Assembly (NCBI RefSeq): GCF_019037185.1
Contig: NZ_JAHHXM010000031.1
Span: 1-35,369 of the forward strand
DNA from: Oceanobacillus caeni
GTDB lineage: Bacteria > Bacillota > Bacilli > Bacillales > Amphibacillaceae
DNA: 35,369 nt
Direction of reading: 5' to 3'
The notes under the pieces are model-generated. The model was not told where the DNA came from. It saw only the letters and a program-made list of their open reading frames with translations, and did no database searches. Positions 8,048 to 16,829 of this stretch are shown one piece after another; within the stretch, counting starts at the first letter, position 1; each line of letters begins with the position of its first letter. The position numbers were made by a program, and so were the translations under genes.

Positions 8048-8102
8048 AAGAGGTTGTTCAAAAGGAGGATTCATCCTCCTTTTTGAACACGTACGATAAG
8101 CG
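8048..8102 (+). repeat. Hairpin-forming dispersed repeat, family C, before mfd
   Basis: The head AAGAGGTTGTTCAAAA matches 601-616 with one change. GTTCAAAAGGAGGAT (8056-8070) pairs with ATCCTCCTTTTTGAAC (8073-8088), one bulged T, giving an almost perfect 15-base stem that ends about 25 bases before the mfd start. It may act on mfd expression or be a mobile palindrome; the sequence does not tell. Confidence 0.6.
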
Positions 8103-8112
8103 GGGGTATATG

Positions 8113-11100
8113 ATGAAAGGAATTAAACAATATTTACAATCACAAGAAGACATACAATCCGTTATTAACGGAATTACAAGTGGTATGAACGAACAGCTAG
8201 TTGCTGGTTTATCTGGTTCCGCAAGAAGTATGCTAGTTTCTGTTATTAACCAATCTATTACAAAACCAGTTTTATTAGTTACACACCAACTTGTACATGC
8301 GCAAAGCTTATACGATGATTTGGTCGTATTTGTAGGGGAAGAAAATGTTCATTTATATCCTGTTAATGAATTAATCGCTTCTGAAATCGCATTTTCAAGC
8401 CCAGAACTAAGAAGTCAGCGAATTGAGGCATTAACAGAGTGGACGAAAAATAAGTCAGGGATTTTAATTGCTCCTGTAGCCGCTTTAAAGCGTATATTGC
8501 CCCCACCAAATTATTGGAATAAATATCAACTAACTTTTACATTAGGCAAGGAAATAGATATAGAAAAATATCTTACATTTTTGATCGATATGGGTTATGA
8601 AAGGGCATCAATGGTAACAACCCCAGGTGAATTTAGTAAACGTGGAGGAATTATCGATATCTATCCTCTAACGGAGGAAAACCCCATTCGGATTGAATTA
8701 TTTGATGAGGAAATTGACTCCATACGTTTCTTTGATGCGGAAACACAGCGTTCTTTATCCAAACTTGATGAAATCATTATAAAGCCTGTTTCAGAATTAC
8801 TATTAACAGACGAGGATATTATGGCCGCCTCAGGTAAATTAGAAGATGCCTTAGCTATCTCCTTGAAAAAAATGAAAAAGTCAGAAGTTAAAGAGCATCT
8901 AATTGAGACGATGGAAGAGGACATTAGTAGATTAAAGAATATTGAGCGGTTTCAGGAAATGTATAAATATATTGGCTATTTTTATGATGAACCTGCTAGT
9001 TTATTAGATTACCTTACTAAAGATGGTTTAGTTATTTTAGATGAGATGAGTAGGGTACAAGAAACAGCGGTGAACTTGGATACAGAAGAAGCGGAATGGT
9101 ACTCAAGCTTATTAGAATCAGGTAAAATGGTTCAGAATAGTAGATTTTCATATGATTGGCAAACTGTTATGGACAATATGTCACAGCAACGATTGTACAT
9201 GTCTGTATTTTTACGCCATATTCCAAATACAAACCCACAGAACATTGTTAACCTATCTTCCAGGGTTATGCAAGAGTTTCATGGGCAAATGCATTTATTT
9301 AAGAATGAATTAGTTCGTTGGGAAAAAGGGGAGTTTTCAGTTGTTATACTTGCTCCAGATGAACAACGAGCAGAAAAAATCCACTCTATTTTAACGGATT
9401 ATGATATAGATGCAGTTGTTACAAAGGAATTGAAACTTCCAGTAGAAAAGCCAACGATTACAGTTGGGAATATTAGTGGTGGTATTGAACTGCCAATGCA
9501 TAAACTAGTATTTATAACAGAGAATGAGTTATTTAAAAAACGTGTAAAACGAGCTAGAAGACAGCAAAAGGTTTCTAATGCGGAAAGAATAAAAAGTTAC
9601 CAAGAATTAAAAGTTGGAGATTATGTTGTTCACGCAAATCATGGGGTTGGTAAATACTTAGGAATTGAAACATTAAAATTAAACAACCTTCACAAAGATT
9701 TTATGCTTATTCGTTATTCCGGTGATGATAAGTTATATGTCCCAATCGATCAGATCGACCTTGTACAAAAATATGTCGGGGCAGAAGGGAAGGAACCAAA
9801 GCTTTATAAGCTTGGTGGTACAGAGTGGACAAAAGTAAAGAGAAAAGTCCAGTCAAGTGTGGAAGATATAGCGGATGATTTAATTAAGCTTTATGCAGAA
9901 AGAGAATCGAGAAAAGGTTATGCCTTTTCAAAAGATACCGAAATGCAACGGGAGTTTGAAGCTTCCTTTCCATACCAAGAAACAGAAGATCAGTTAAGAT
10001 GTATAGCAGAAATTAAACAAGACATGGAAAAAGATCGTCCAATGGATCGTTTGTTATGTGGGGACGTAGGTTACGGGAAAACGGAAGTTGCCATACGTGC
10101 GGCTTTTAAAGCCATTATGGATGGAAAACAAGTGGCCATTTTAGTGCCAACGACCATCTTAGCACAACAACATTATGAAACGATCAGAGAGCGTTTCCAG
10201 GGATATCCAATTAACATAGGTTTACTAAGCAGGTTCCGTACAAGAAAACAACAAACCGAGACCATTAACGGAATGAAAAAGGGTACGATAGATATTGTTA
10301 TTGGCACACATCGAGTATTATCTAAAGATGTTGAATTCCGAGACTTAGGTCTGTTAATAGTGGATGAAGAGCAGCGTTTTGGGGTAAAACACAAGGAAAA
10401 GATTAAACAAATAAAATCAAATGTAGATGTTCTAACACTGACAGCCACTCCAATTCCAAGGACATTGCATATGTCCATGCTTGGGGTTCGAGACCTTTCT
10501 GTTATTGAAACGCCACCGGAAAACCGCTTCCCTATTCAAACCTATGTAGTGGAATATAACCCGATATTGGTAAGGGAAGCAATTGAGAGGGAAATGGCTC
10601 GTGGCGGGCAAATCTTCTTCTTATATAATCGAGTGGAGAATATTGATAAAATAGCTAGAGATTTAGGAATGCTAGTACCGGAAGCAAGAGTTGGTGTTGC
10701 TCACGGGAGAATGACAGAAACAGAATTAGAAAATGTTATTGTTAGCTTTTTAGAAGGGGAATATGATGTTCTTGTAAGTACCACGATTATTGAAACAGGG
10801 GTGGATATCCCTAATGTAAATACACTAATTATAAGTAACGCGGACCGCATGGGCTTAAGTCAGCTTTACCAATTACGAGGCCGAGTTGGTAGATCTAATC
10901 GTGTGGCATATGCATATTTTACGTATCAGAAAGATAAGGTATTAACGGAAGTTGCAGAAAAGAGACTTCAAGCAATAAAGGAATTTACTGAATTGGGTTC
11001 CGGGTTCAAGATTGCAATGCGTGATTTATCAATTCGTGGCACAGGGAACTTACTTGGCTCACAACAACATGGATTTATTGATTCTGTTGGATTTGATCTG

Positions 11101-11634
11101 TATTCCCAAATGTTGAAAGAAGCAATTGAAGCTCGAAAAGCAGGAAAAGACGAAGAGAACATTAAGCCATTCGAACCTGAGCTTTCCCTTAAATTAGATG
11201 CGTATATACCAGATGAGTATATAAATGATGAAAGGCAAAAAATCGAGATATATAAACATTTCAATACCTTGGAGACAGGTGAGGAAATAAGTGAATTAAA
11301 AGAAGAATTAGTTGATCGCTACGGGGATTACCCAATAGAAGTAGAAAATCTATTTATCGTTTCCGCACTAAAGATGCATTCTAAGAAGGAAAAAGTAGAA
11401 TCTATCTCAGAAAAAAATAATAAAATTACACTACTCGTAAGTGAAGATAGAAGTCAAGCAATTGACGGGTCAAAATTATTTGAACTAGCAAATCAGTTTG
11501 GCCGAAATGTCCAATTAGGAACGGAAAATAATAAGCTTAAGATTACCGTTAAATATACGGATAAAACAAAGGAAAGATATAAAATAGTTGAGGAATTCAT
11601 AAAAAAATTAAATACAGTGGATAGAAATGGCTAA
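8113..11634 (+). CDS. mfd: Transcription-repair coupling factor Mfd
   Basis: Mfd removes RNA polymerase stalled at DNA lesions and recruits UvrA. The 1173-residue protein has the UvrB-like N-terminal region (AGLSGSARS near residue 32; GEFSKRGGIIDIYPLT near 176), the RNA-polymerase-interaction domain (VGDYVVHANHGVGKYLG, about 501-517), and a RecG-like superfamily 2 translocase with Walker A GDVGYGKTEVA (about 650), DEEQ box (about 752) and motif VI QLRGRVGRSNR. The C-terminal TRCF domain follows. I chose ATG 8113; ATG 8110 is possible, and the GCGGGGG ribosome site is weak. The TTG at 8083 lies in the repeat hairpin and is unlikely. Confidence 0.96.
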   Translation: MKGIKQYLQSQEDIQSVINGITSGMNEQLVAGLSGSARSMLVSVINQSITKPVLLVTHQLVHAQSLYDDLVVFVGEENVHLYPVNELIASEIAFSSPELRSQRIEALTEWTKNKSGILIAPVAALKRILPPPNYWNKYQLTFTLGKEIDIEKYLTFLIDMGYERASMVTTPGEFSKRGGIIDIYPLTEENPIRIELFDEEIDSIRFFDAETQRSLSKLDEIIIKPVSELLLTDEDIMAASGKLEDALAISLKKMKKSEVKEHLIETMEEDISRLKNIERFQEMYKYIGYFYDEPASLLDYLTKDGLVILDEMSRVQETAVNLDTEEAEWYSSLLESGKMVQNSRFSYDWQTVMDNMSQQRLYMSVFLRHIPNTNPQNIVNLSSRVMQEFHGQMHLFKNELVRWEKGEFSVVILAPDEQRAEKIHSILTDYDIDAVVTKELKLPVEKPTITVGNISGGIELPMHKLVFITENELFKKRVKRARRQQKVSNAERIKSYQELKVGDYVVHANHGVGKYLGIETLKLNNLHKDFMLIRYSGDDKLYVPIDQIDLVQKYVGAEGKEPKLYKLGGTEWTKVKRKVQSSVEDIADDLIKLYAERESRKGYAFSKDTEMQREFEASFPYQETEDQLRCIAEIKQDMEKDRPMDRLLCGDVGYGKTEVAIRAAFKAIMDGKQVAILVPTTILAQQHYETIRERFQGYPINIGLLSRFRTRKQQTETINGMKKGTIDIVIGTHRVLSKDVEFRDLGLLIVDEEQRFGVKHKEKIKQIKSNVDVLTLTATPIPRTLHMSMLGVRDLSVIETPPENRFPIQTYVVEYNPILVREAIEREMARGGQIFFLYNRVENIDKIARDLGMLVPEARVGVAHGRMTETELENVIVSFLEGEYDVLVSTTIIETGVDIPNVNTLIISNADRMGLSQLYQLRGRVGRSNRVAYAYFTYQKDKVLTEVAEKRLQAIKEFTELGSGFKIAMRDLSIRGTGNLLGSQQHGFIDSVGFDLYSQMLKEAIEARKAGKDEENIKPFEPELSLKLDAYIPDEYINDERQKIEIYKHFNTLETGEEISELKEELVDRYGDYPIEVENLFIVSALKMHSKKEKVESISEKNNKITLLVSEDRSQAIDGSKLFELANQFGRNVQLGTENNKLKITVKYTDKTKERYKIVEEFIKKLNTVDRNG

Positions 11635-11649
11635 AAAATTGGTAGGTAA

Positions 11650-11680
11650 TGTATAGTTCTTATTGAGTTGTCTTATACTA
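11650..11680 (+). promoter_or_regulatory. Sigma-G promoter of spoVT
   Basis: TGTATA (11650-11655), 18 bases, TATACTA (11674-11680). It matches the sigma-G pattern GHATR-N17/18-CATNHTA except for T in place of C at the first -10 base. It lies just after mfd and about 90 bases before spoVT; B. subtilis spoVT is sigma-G dependent. Confidence 0.65.
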
Positions 11681-11767
11681 AAATCACACCTGGTGGTTAT
11701 AGAACATCCCGAACATATTTTACAAACGGAAGTAATTGTAATCATCATAGAAAGTGAGGCTACTCAA

Positions 11768-12304
11768 ATGAAAGCAACAGGTATCGTTCGTCGAATTGAT
11801 GATTTAGGAAGGGTGGTAATTCCTAAAGAGATTAGAAGAACTTTACGGATTCGTGAAGGTGATCCATTAGAGATTTTCGTCGACCGAGAAGGCGAGGTTA
11901 TACTGAAAAAATATTCACCAATTAATGAATTGGGGCACTTTGCTAAGGAATATGCTGAAGCACTATTTGATTCATTACAAGTTCCAGTACTCATTTGTGA
12001 CCGTGATGAAGTTATTGCGGTTTCTGGTGAGTCTAAGAAAGATTACTTAAATAAGATTATTAGCTCCGAAATAACAAAGATAATTGAAAACCGTACAAAG
12101 GTATTTGAAACAGAAGTAAAAAGTTTAGAAATCTTAGATGGGCATGAACAAGAAATAGACTCTTATTGTGTAAATCCTATTATAGCGAATGGTGACCCGA
12201 TTGGTTGTGTACTCCTATTTACAAAAGAAGGAAACAAGCTTACCAATGTAGAACAGAAGTCAGCAGAAACTGCTTCAAGCTTTTTAGCAAGGCAAATGGA
12301 GTAG
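11768..12304 (+). CDS. spoVT: Stage V sporulation transcription factor SpoVT
   Basis: A 178-residue regulator, the same length as in B. subtilis. Residues 1-50 are an AbrB-type swapped-hairpin DNA-binding domain (MKATGIVRRIDDLGRVVIP, RTLRIREGDPLEIF). Residues about 56-178 are a GAF-like domain (FDSLQVPVLICDRDEVIAVSG). In B. subtilis it tunes late forespore sigma-G genes and affects germination. ATG 11768 starts the conserved N-terminus and has GTGAGG upstream. The in-frame extension to 11663 would contain the promoter and is rejected. A terminator follows within 10 bases. Confidence 0.96.
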   Translation: MKATGIVRRIDDLGRVVIPKEIRRTLRIREGDPLEIFVDREGEVILKKYSPINELGHFAKEYAEALFDSLQVPVLICDRDEVIAVSGESKKDYLNKIISSEITKIIENRTKVFETEVKSLEILDGHEQEIDSYCVNPIIANGDPIGCVLLFTKEGNKLTNVEQKSAETASSFLARQME

Positions 12305-12312
12305 AGCAAAAT

Positions 12313-12350
12313 GAGCAAAAATCAGCTTAATCTGGTTTTTGCTTATTTTT
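12313..12350 (+). terminator. spoVT terminator
   Basis: GAGCAAAAATCAG (12313-12325) pairs with CTGGTTTTTGCT (12332-12343), one mismatch, followed by TATTTTT. Confidence 0.75.
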
Positions 12351-12380
12351 AGCAGTGAAATTATAAAAATTCCCCTTGCC

Positions 12381-12398
12381 TGAATAAGTGCAACTAAG
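12381..12398 (+). repeat. Remnant of family A repeat
   Basis: TGAATAAGTGCAACTAAG shares the ATAAGTGCAACTA block of family A copies, in the terminator-to-promoter gap between spoVT and yabM. The rest of the element is not recognisable. Confidence 0.35.
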
Positions 12399-12457
12399 AT
12401 ATAAGTAAGTCAAATGTTCGGTCTACTAATTTAATAAATAAATGATAAAGGTAACTG

Positions 12458-12466
12458 TGCTATAAT
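12458..12466 (+). promoter_or_regulatory. Extended -10 promoter candidate for yabM
   Basis: TGC directly before a consensus TATAAT (12461-12466), about 50 bases before yabM. The -35 region (near 12438-12443) is poor, which fits an extended -10 promoter. Confidence 0.5.
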
Positions 12467-12518
12467 TAAAATGGAAATATGAACAATAGAGCTAATAATT
12501 ACCTGAGGTTATACACAA

Positions 12519-14117
12519 ATGGAAGAAAATAAATCTAATCAGCTAGTTAAGGGAGCGCTACTCTTAACTTTAGCTGGATTAATTAGTAAAATATTAAGTG
12601 CCGGATACCGCATACCATTGCAAAACTTAACAGGGGATGTTGGATTTTATATTTATCAGCAGGTGTATCCTTTTTTGGGCATTGCAATGATGTTATCTTT
12701 ATATGGATTTCCTCAAGCTATATCCAAAATAATAATAGAAATAAAAAAGGAAGGAAAAAGACTATCCTTTACAAGTTTCTATATTCCCATATTTTCCATT
12801 TTGTTTATTGTAAATGGTGTTTTTTTTGTATTTTTATTTCTTTTTGCTCATCCATTATCTAATTTGATAGGTGACCCTAATCTAGCTTCCACTTATCAAT
12901 TTGCTTCATTTACCTTTTTACTAGTTCCTTTTACTGCTTTACTGCGAGGTGTTTTCCAAGGGAATTTATATATGAAACCTACTGCGTATTCCCAAATAGG
13001 AGAACAACTCATTCGTGTATTTTTCATCATCATGGCTGCAATACTTATTGCAAATCAAGTATTTGATATTTACATAATTGGAAATGCAGCGGTAATTGCT
13101 TCTCTGGCAGGGGCAATAATAGCTATTATTATCCTTTTTATTTTTCTCTTTTTCAAAAAACCTATATCCTTGAGCTCACATCCTATTTCATGGAGTTTTT
13201 ATGTAAAAACACTTTTAATATTTGGTGTAGTTGCAACCTTAAATCATATGACTTTATTAGTCATTCAATTTGCAGATTCCTTAACATTAGTCTCGGGATT
13301 GGTGGATTTTGGTTTAACTACAACCGAAGCAATGGAGGTAAAAGGAGTATTTGATAGAGGTCAACCGTTAATTCAAATAGGAACTGTATTAGGATCATCC
13401 TTTGCATTAGCACTCATTCCATCTATTTCAAAAGAAAAATTACAACATCAGAAGGGCGAATTTTACTTTTACATACGGAGTGCATTGCTTTTTAGTTTTT
13501 ATTTAGCTTTTGCTGCAATGATTGGTTTGATTGTAATACTACCAGAAATTAATATTTTATTGTTTAAAGATGGTAAAGAAACATTTGCTTTACAAATACT
13601 TGTTATGTCGCTTTTCTTAAGTTCCTTGGCAATTACGGCGTCATCTATATTACAAGGTTTAGGGTATATTAAACGTACAGCAAGCCTTATCGTTATCATG
13701 TTTATCTTAAAGGGGTTATTAAACCTTTGGCTTGTTCCGTTATTTGGGCTTATTGGTGGATCTGTTGCAACGGTAATTAGTTTATTAGGATTACTAGTCG
13801 TTGTTTTAATGGACATAGAACGAAATTTACCAGAGTTACATTTTCTAAAGAGTATAAAGTGGATAACACTCATAAAATCATCGTTATCGATGATCATCTT
13901 TCTTATTGCTGCCAATTTATTCATACAGGATCATTTTCTTGAAAATCGATTTCATTTATTCCTTTATGTCATGGTTGTTGTTGTAATAGGTGCGAGTATT
14001 TTTTTATATATGTTGATAAGAGGAAAGGCACTATCGGAAAGACAATTAAGTTTGTTGCCTAAAGCGTCATGGTTTATTCGTATATATAAAGGAGGGAAAC
14101 ATAATGGCAAAAATTGA
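12519..14117 (+). CDS. yabM: Polysaccharide/lipid flippase of the MVF/SpoVB family (YabM)
   Basis: A 532-residue membrane protein with about 14 hydrophobic segments, in the polysaccharide transporter group that includes SpoVB and MurJ-type lipid II flippases. The N-terminal LVKGALLLTLAGLISKILSA, then GYRIPLQNLTGDVGFYIYQQ, and later GVFDRGQPLIQIGTVLG are characteristic. Length equals B. subtilis YabM. The substrate is not known from sequence; a lipid-linked cell wall or spore cortex precursor is the family expectation. The start ATG has TGAGGTT upstream. The 3' end overlaps yabN by 14 bases, implying translational coupling. Confidence 0.88.
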   Translation: MEENKSNQLVKGALLLTLAGLISKILSAGYRIPLQNLTGDVGFYIYQQVYPFLGIAMMLSLYGFPQAISKIIIEIKKEGKRLSFTSFYIPIFSILFIVNGVFFVFLFLFAHPLSNLIGDPNLASTYQFASFTFLLVPFTALLRGVFQGNLYMKPTAYSQIGEQLIRVFFIIMAAILIANQVFDIYIIGNAAVIASLAGAIIAIIILFIFLFFKKPISLSSHPISWSFYVKTLLIFGVVATLNHMTLLVIQFADSLTLVSGLVDFGLTTTEAMEVKGVFDRGQPLIQIGTVLGSSFALALIPSISKEKLQHQKGEFYFYIRSALLFSFYLAFAAMIGLIVILPEINILLFKDGKETFALQILVMSLFLSSLAITASSILQGLGYIKRTASLIVIMFILKGLLNLWLVPLFGLIGGSVATVISLLGLLVVVLMDIERNLPELHFLKSIKWITLIKSSLSMIIFLIAANLFIQDHFLENRFHLFLYVMVVVVIGASIFLYMLIRGKALSERQLSLLPKASWFIRIYKGGKHNGKN

Positions 14118-15552
14118 CGTGCTGGGATTAGGCTCTGGGGACATCAACCAGCTCCCATTTGGAATATATAAAAGGCTGAAAAATATGGATGGAGTCATAT
14201 ACACCCGGACATTGGACCATCCTGTTATTAAGGTGTTAAAGGAAGAAGGAGTAGATTTCCAATCCTTTGATTATCTATATGAAGAAGAGGAAACATTTGA
14301 AGAAGTGTATAAACGAATAGTTTCTACTTTGACTGAATCTGCAAAAGAATCAACTAATATCGTTTATACTGTTCCGGGCCATCCAATGCTAGCCGAGAGG
14401 ACGGTTCAATTATTATTGGAGCAAGATGAGGTAGATGTAAATGTCGATGGAGGTCAAAGTTATTTAGATGCCCTTTTTACTGCATTAAGGATTGACCCAA
14501 TTGAAGGGTTTCAATTTTTAGATGGTACCTCATTTGAAAGAAGTGAAATTTCGTATCGTGGGCATGTAATTTTCTGCCAAGTATATGATCAATTTATTGC
14601 ATCAGATGTAAAGCTTGCTCTATTAGAGGATTTACCACCTGATCATGAGGTCACCATTATAGAAGCGGCAGGTAGTGAAAAGGAAGTAATTAGAACGGTA
14701 CCACTAGTAGAGTTAGACCACCAAGTAGAGATAAGTAACTTGACGAGTGTTTATGTTGCACCAGTGCCAAATCATCTATTAAATCATACTTTTGATAATT
14801 TTAGAGAGGTTATGAGAAAATTAAGGGCCCCTGATGGTTGCCCTTGGGATCGTGAGCAGACGCATGAGTCATTAAAAGAACATTCCATTGAGGAAATATA
14901 TGAATTAATCGAAGCTATTGATAATCAAGATGATGAAGGAATCATTGAGGAACTAGGCGATATTTTTATGCACGTTATGTTACATAGCCAAATAGGGGAA
15001 GATGATGGGTATTTTACGATAGACGATGTGATTCGTGGAGTTACGAATAAAATGATTTTCCGCCATCCTCATGTGTTTGGCAATGTGTTAGTAGACTCTT
15101 CAGAAGAGGTTACGAAAAATTGGGAAGAACTAAAGAAACAGGAAAAGGGAGAAAAACGGAAATCCACTTTAGATGGTGTTCCTAAACCATTACCTGCTTT
15201 ATTGAAGGCATACAAAATACAGAAAAAGGCTGCGAAAGTAGGATTTGATTGGGATCAGGTATCCGATATATGGGCAAAACTCGATGAGGAAATAAAGGAA
15301 GTTAAAGAGGTAATTGCAAAAAATGACAGGGAAGAAATGGAGAAGGAATTTGGTGATGTTCTATTTGTTCTCGCTAACTTAACAAGATTTTATCAAATTA
15401 ATCCTGAAATAGCATTAGAAAGAACGAATCAAAAGTTTACTTCTCGATTTACTTATATAGAGGAAAAATTAAAGGCTGATGGTGTGGATATAGGACAGGC
15501 ATCATTGGAATGGATGGATCAATATTGGGATCAAGCGAAGGAAAGAGAGTGA
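14104..15552 (+). CDS. yabN: YabN: tetrapyrrole-methylase-like plus MazG nucleotide pyrophosphohydrolase
   Basis: A 482-residue two-part protein. Residues 1 to about 220 resemble a SAM-dependent tetrapyrrole methylase (IDVLGLGSGDINQLPFG; YTVPGHPMLAERTVQLLL). Residues about 235-482 are MazG, with DGCPWDREQTHESLK and two metal-binding helices, IEEIYELIEAID...EELGDIF and EIKEVKEV...EKEFGDVLF. MazG enzymes hydrolyse nucleoside triphosphates, possibly non-standard ones. The methylase substrate is unknown. GGAGGG lies before the ATG, and it overlaps yabM. rqcP follows five bases after its stop. Confidence 0.93.
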   Translation: MAKIDVLGLGSGDINQLPFGIYKRLKNMDGVIYTRTLDHPVIKVLKEEGVDFQSFDYLYEEEETFEEVYKRIVSTLTESAKESTNIVYTVPGHPMLAERTVQLLLEQDEVDVNVDGGQSYLDALFTALRIDPIEGFQFLDGTSFERSEISYRGHVIFCQVYDQFIASDVKLALLEDLPPDHEVTIIEAAGSEKEVIRTVPLVELDHQVEISNLTSVYVAPVPNHLLNHTFDNFREVMRKLRAPDGCPWDREQTHESLKEHSIEEIYELIEAIDNQDDEGIIEELGDIFMHVMLHSQIGEDDGYFTIDDVIRGVTNKMIFRHPHVFGNVLVDSSEEVTKNWEELKKQEKGEKRKSTLDGVPKPLPALLKAYKIQKKAAKVGFDWDQVSDIWAKLDEEIKEVKEVIAKNDREEMEKEFGDVLFVLANLTRFYQINPEIALERTNQKFTSRFTYIEEKLKADGVDIGQASLEWMDQYWDQAKERE

Positions 15553-15557
15553 TAGGG

Positions 15558-15812
15558 ATGCGGTTGGATAAATTTTTAAAAGTATCAAGAATTATTAAGC
15601 GACGTACTCTAGCGAAGGAAGTTGCAGAACAAGGGAGGATAAAAATAAACGGAAATCAGGCAAAGGCCTCCTCTATTTTATCTATAGGCGATGAATTGAC
15701 CATTCAATTTGGACAAAAGATAGTCACATTTAAGATAAATGATATTCGAGAAACAGTAAAGAAAGATGAAGCAGAGACTCTTTATACATTAGTGAAGGAA
15801 GAGAAAATTTAA
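15558..15812 (+). CDS. rqcP: RqcP (YabO), S4-domain ribosome quality control factor
   Basis: An 84-residue S4 RNA-binding domain protein: MRLDKFLKVSRIIKRRTLAK, then VAEQGRIKINGNQAKASS. In B. subtilis RqcP works with RqcH on obstructed 50S subunits, stabilising the tRNA during alanine tailing; the E. coli relative is Hsp15. The ATG at 15558 is chosen because it begins the conserved MRLDKFLK. The in-frame ATG 15510 lies inside yabN and only duplicates its 3' end. The ribosome site is weak, so translation may depend on coupling with yabN, whose stop ends five bases upstream. Confidence 0.93.
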   Translation: MRLDKFLKVSRIIKRRTLAKEVAEQGRIKINGNQAKASSILSIGDELTIQFGQKIVTFKINDIRETVKKDEAETLYTLVKEEKI

Positions 15813-15851
15813 GTGACTTCCTAAGATGATCAAGAATGCATTTATGAATAA

Positions 15852-15880
15852 GAATAAAGCAAAAGACTAGTTCTATACTT
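15852..15880 (+). promoter_or_regulatory. Possible sigma-E promoter of yabP-yabQ
   Basis: GAATAAA (15852-15858), 15 bases, TATACTT (15874-15880). It keeps the ATA of the sigma-E -35 and the ATAC of the -10 but departs from CATACAnT at several bases. It is supported mainly by the known mother-cell expression of yabP in B. subtilis. Confidence 0.35.
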
Positions 15881-15882
15881 GT

Positions 15883-15916
15883 CCCTCCTTTCATAAATTA
15901 ATAGTGATAAGGAGGG
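15883..15916 (+). promoter_or_regulatory. Hairpin that covers the yabP ribosome site
   Basis: CCCTCCTT (15883-15890) is fully complementary to AAGGAGGG (15909-15916), the ribosome-binding site of yabP. The loop is 18 bases. It is followed by CGTTTTATT, so it could be a terminator for rqcP, a translational control hairpin, or both. Confidence 0.45.
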
Positions 15917-15925
15917 CGTTTTATT

Positions 15926-16228
15926 ATGAATTATTATGAGAATAAGGAAAACGTGACACGTGTACAAACTGATCACTTTTTAAAATTAAATCAAAGAAGA
16001 GATTTAGAAATAACTGGGGTTAAAGAAGTCGATAGTTTTGACAATGAAGAGTTCTTACTGGAAACAGTAATGGGATATTTAATCGTACGCGGCCAAAATT
16101 TGCAATTGAAAAACCTTGATGTCGGGGAAGGGGTTGTGACGATTAAGGGTAAAATTTATGAGCTTTCCTATGTAGATGATCAGGGGCAGGAGAAAGCTAA
16201 AGGGTTCTTTAGCAAGTTATTTAGATGA
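15926..16228 (+). CDS. yabP: Sporulation protein YabP
   Basis: A 100-residue protein of the YabP/YqfC family. The conserved core RRDLEITGVKEVDSFDNEEF, then LLETVMGYLIVRGQNLQLKNLD and the small beta-rich end are visible. In B. subtilis it is made in the mother cell and is needed for normal cortex formation; its biochemical role is unknown. The ATG is placed by AAGGAGGG at 15909-15916, which lies in a hairpin. Its stop overlaps the yabQ start by four bases (ATGA), so the two are translationally coupled. Confidence 0.93.
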   Translation: MNYYENKENVTRVQTDHFLKLNQRRDLEITGVKEVDSFDNEEFLLETVMGYLIVRGQNLQLKNLDVGEGVVTIKGKIYELSYVDDQGQEKAKGFFSKLFR

Positions 16229-16824
16229 CGATTAGTGTTCAGTTTATGACCATGGTTTCCATGGTTCTAAGTGGCTTTTACTTAGGAATAGCCCTTGATA
16301 CCTTTCGTCGATTTACTCCATACTGGAAGCGTAAAGTAGTTTTAGCCTACTTGATGGAAATTTGCTTTTGGTTAACCCAAACCGCCATATTATTCTATAT
16401 TCTATTTCTGGTCAATTCAGGTGAAATTAGGTTCTATATTTTTATTGCCTGCTTATTAGGGTTTGCTATGTACCAAGTATTTGCAGCAACTATATATAAA
16501 AAAGTATTAGAGCATATGATTCGAATCGTAACTAATATTTATCTCTTTTGCAAAAGAGTGGTACAAGCTCTTATCGTCCAACCAATCATATGGATTTTTA
16601 CTTTATTGGTCACGGTCATTTTAGGTGTTGTTCGTGTCATATGGAAAATTATCTTATTTATTTTAAAGCTTCTACTTACTCCAATAGGATGGATTTTAAA
16701 AGCCACTTATTCTATACTGCCAAATAGTTTTAAAAACTTTTTAAAGCAAATTGCAGGATTTTATAGTAAAATAAAGAATATATTAGTAAAATGGCTTAAT
16801 ACACTAAAGTCAATGGGGAGGTAG
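16225..16824 (+). CDS. yabQ: Sporulation membrane protein YabQ
   Basis: A 199-residue membrane protein with hydrophobic segments near residues 5-25, 38-62 and 68-90, and a long amphipathic, hydrophobic stretch about 105-160. The N-terminus MTISVQFMTMVSMVLSGFYL and the FRRFTPYWKRK loop are typical of YabQ. In B. subtilis it localises to the membranes around the forespore and is required for the cortex. It overlaps yabP by four bases and ends five bases before divIC. The C-terminal third is lysine-rich and likely cytoplasmic. Confidence 0.92.
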   Translation: MTISVQFMTMVSMVLSGFYLGIALDTFRRFTPYWKRKVVLAYLMEICFWLTQTAILFYILFLVNSGEIRFYIFIACLLGFAMYQVFAATIYKKVLEHMIRIVTNIYLFCKRVVQALIVQPIIWIFTLLVTVILGVVRVIWKIILFILKLLLTPIGWILKATYSILPNSFKNFLKQIAGFYSKIKNILVKWLNTLKSMGR

Positions 16825-16829
16825 AAGCT

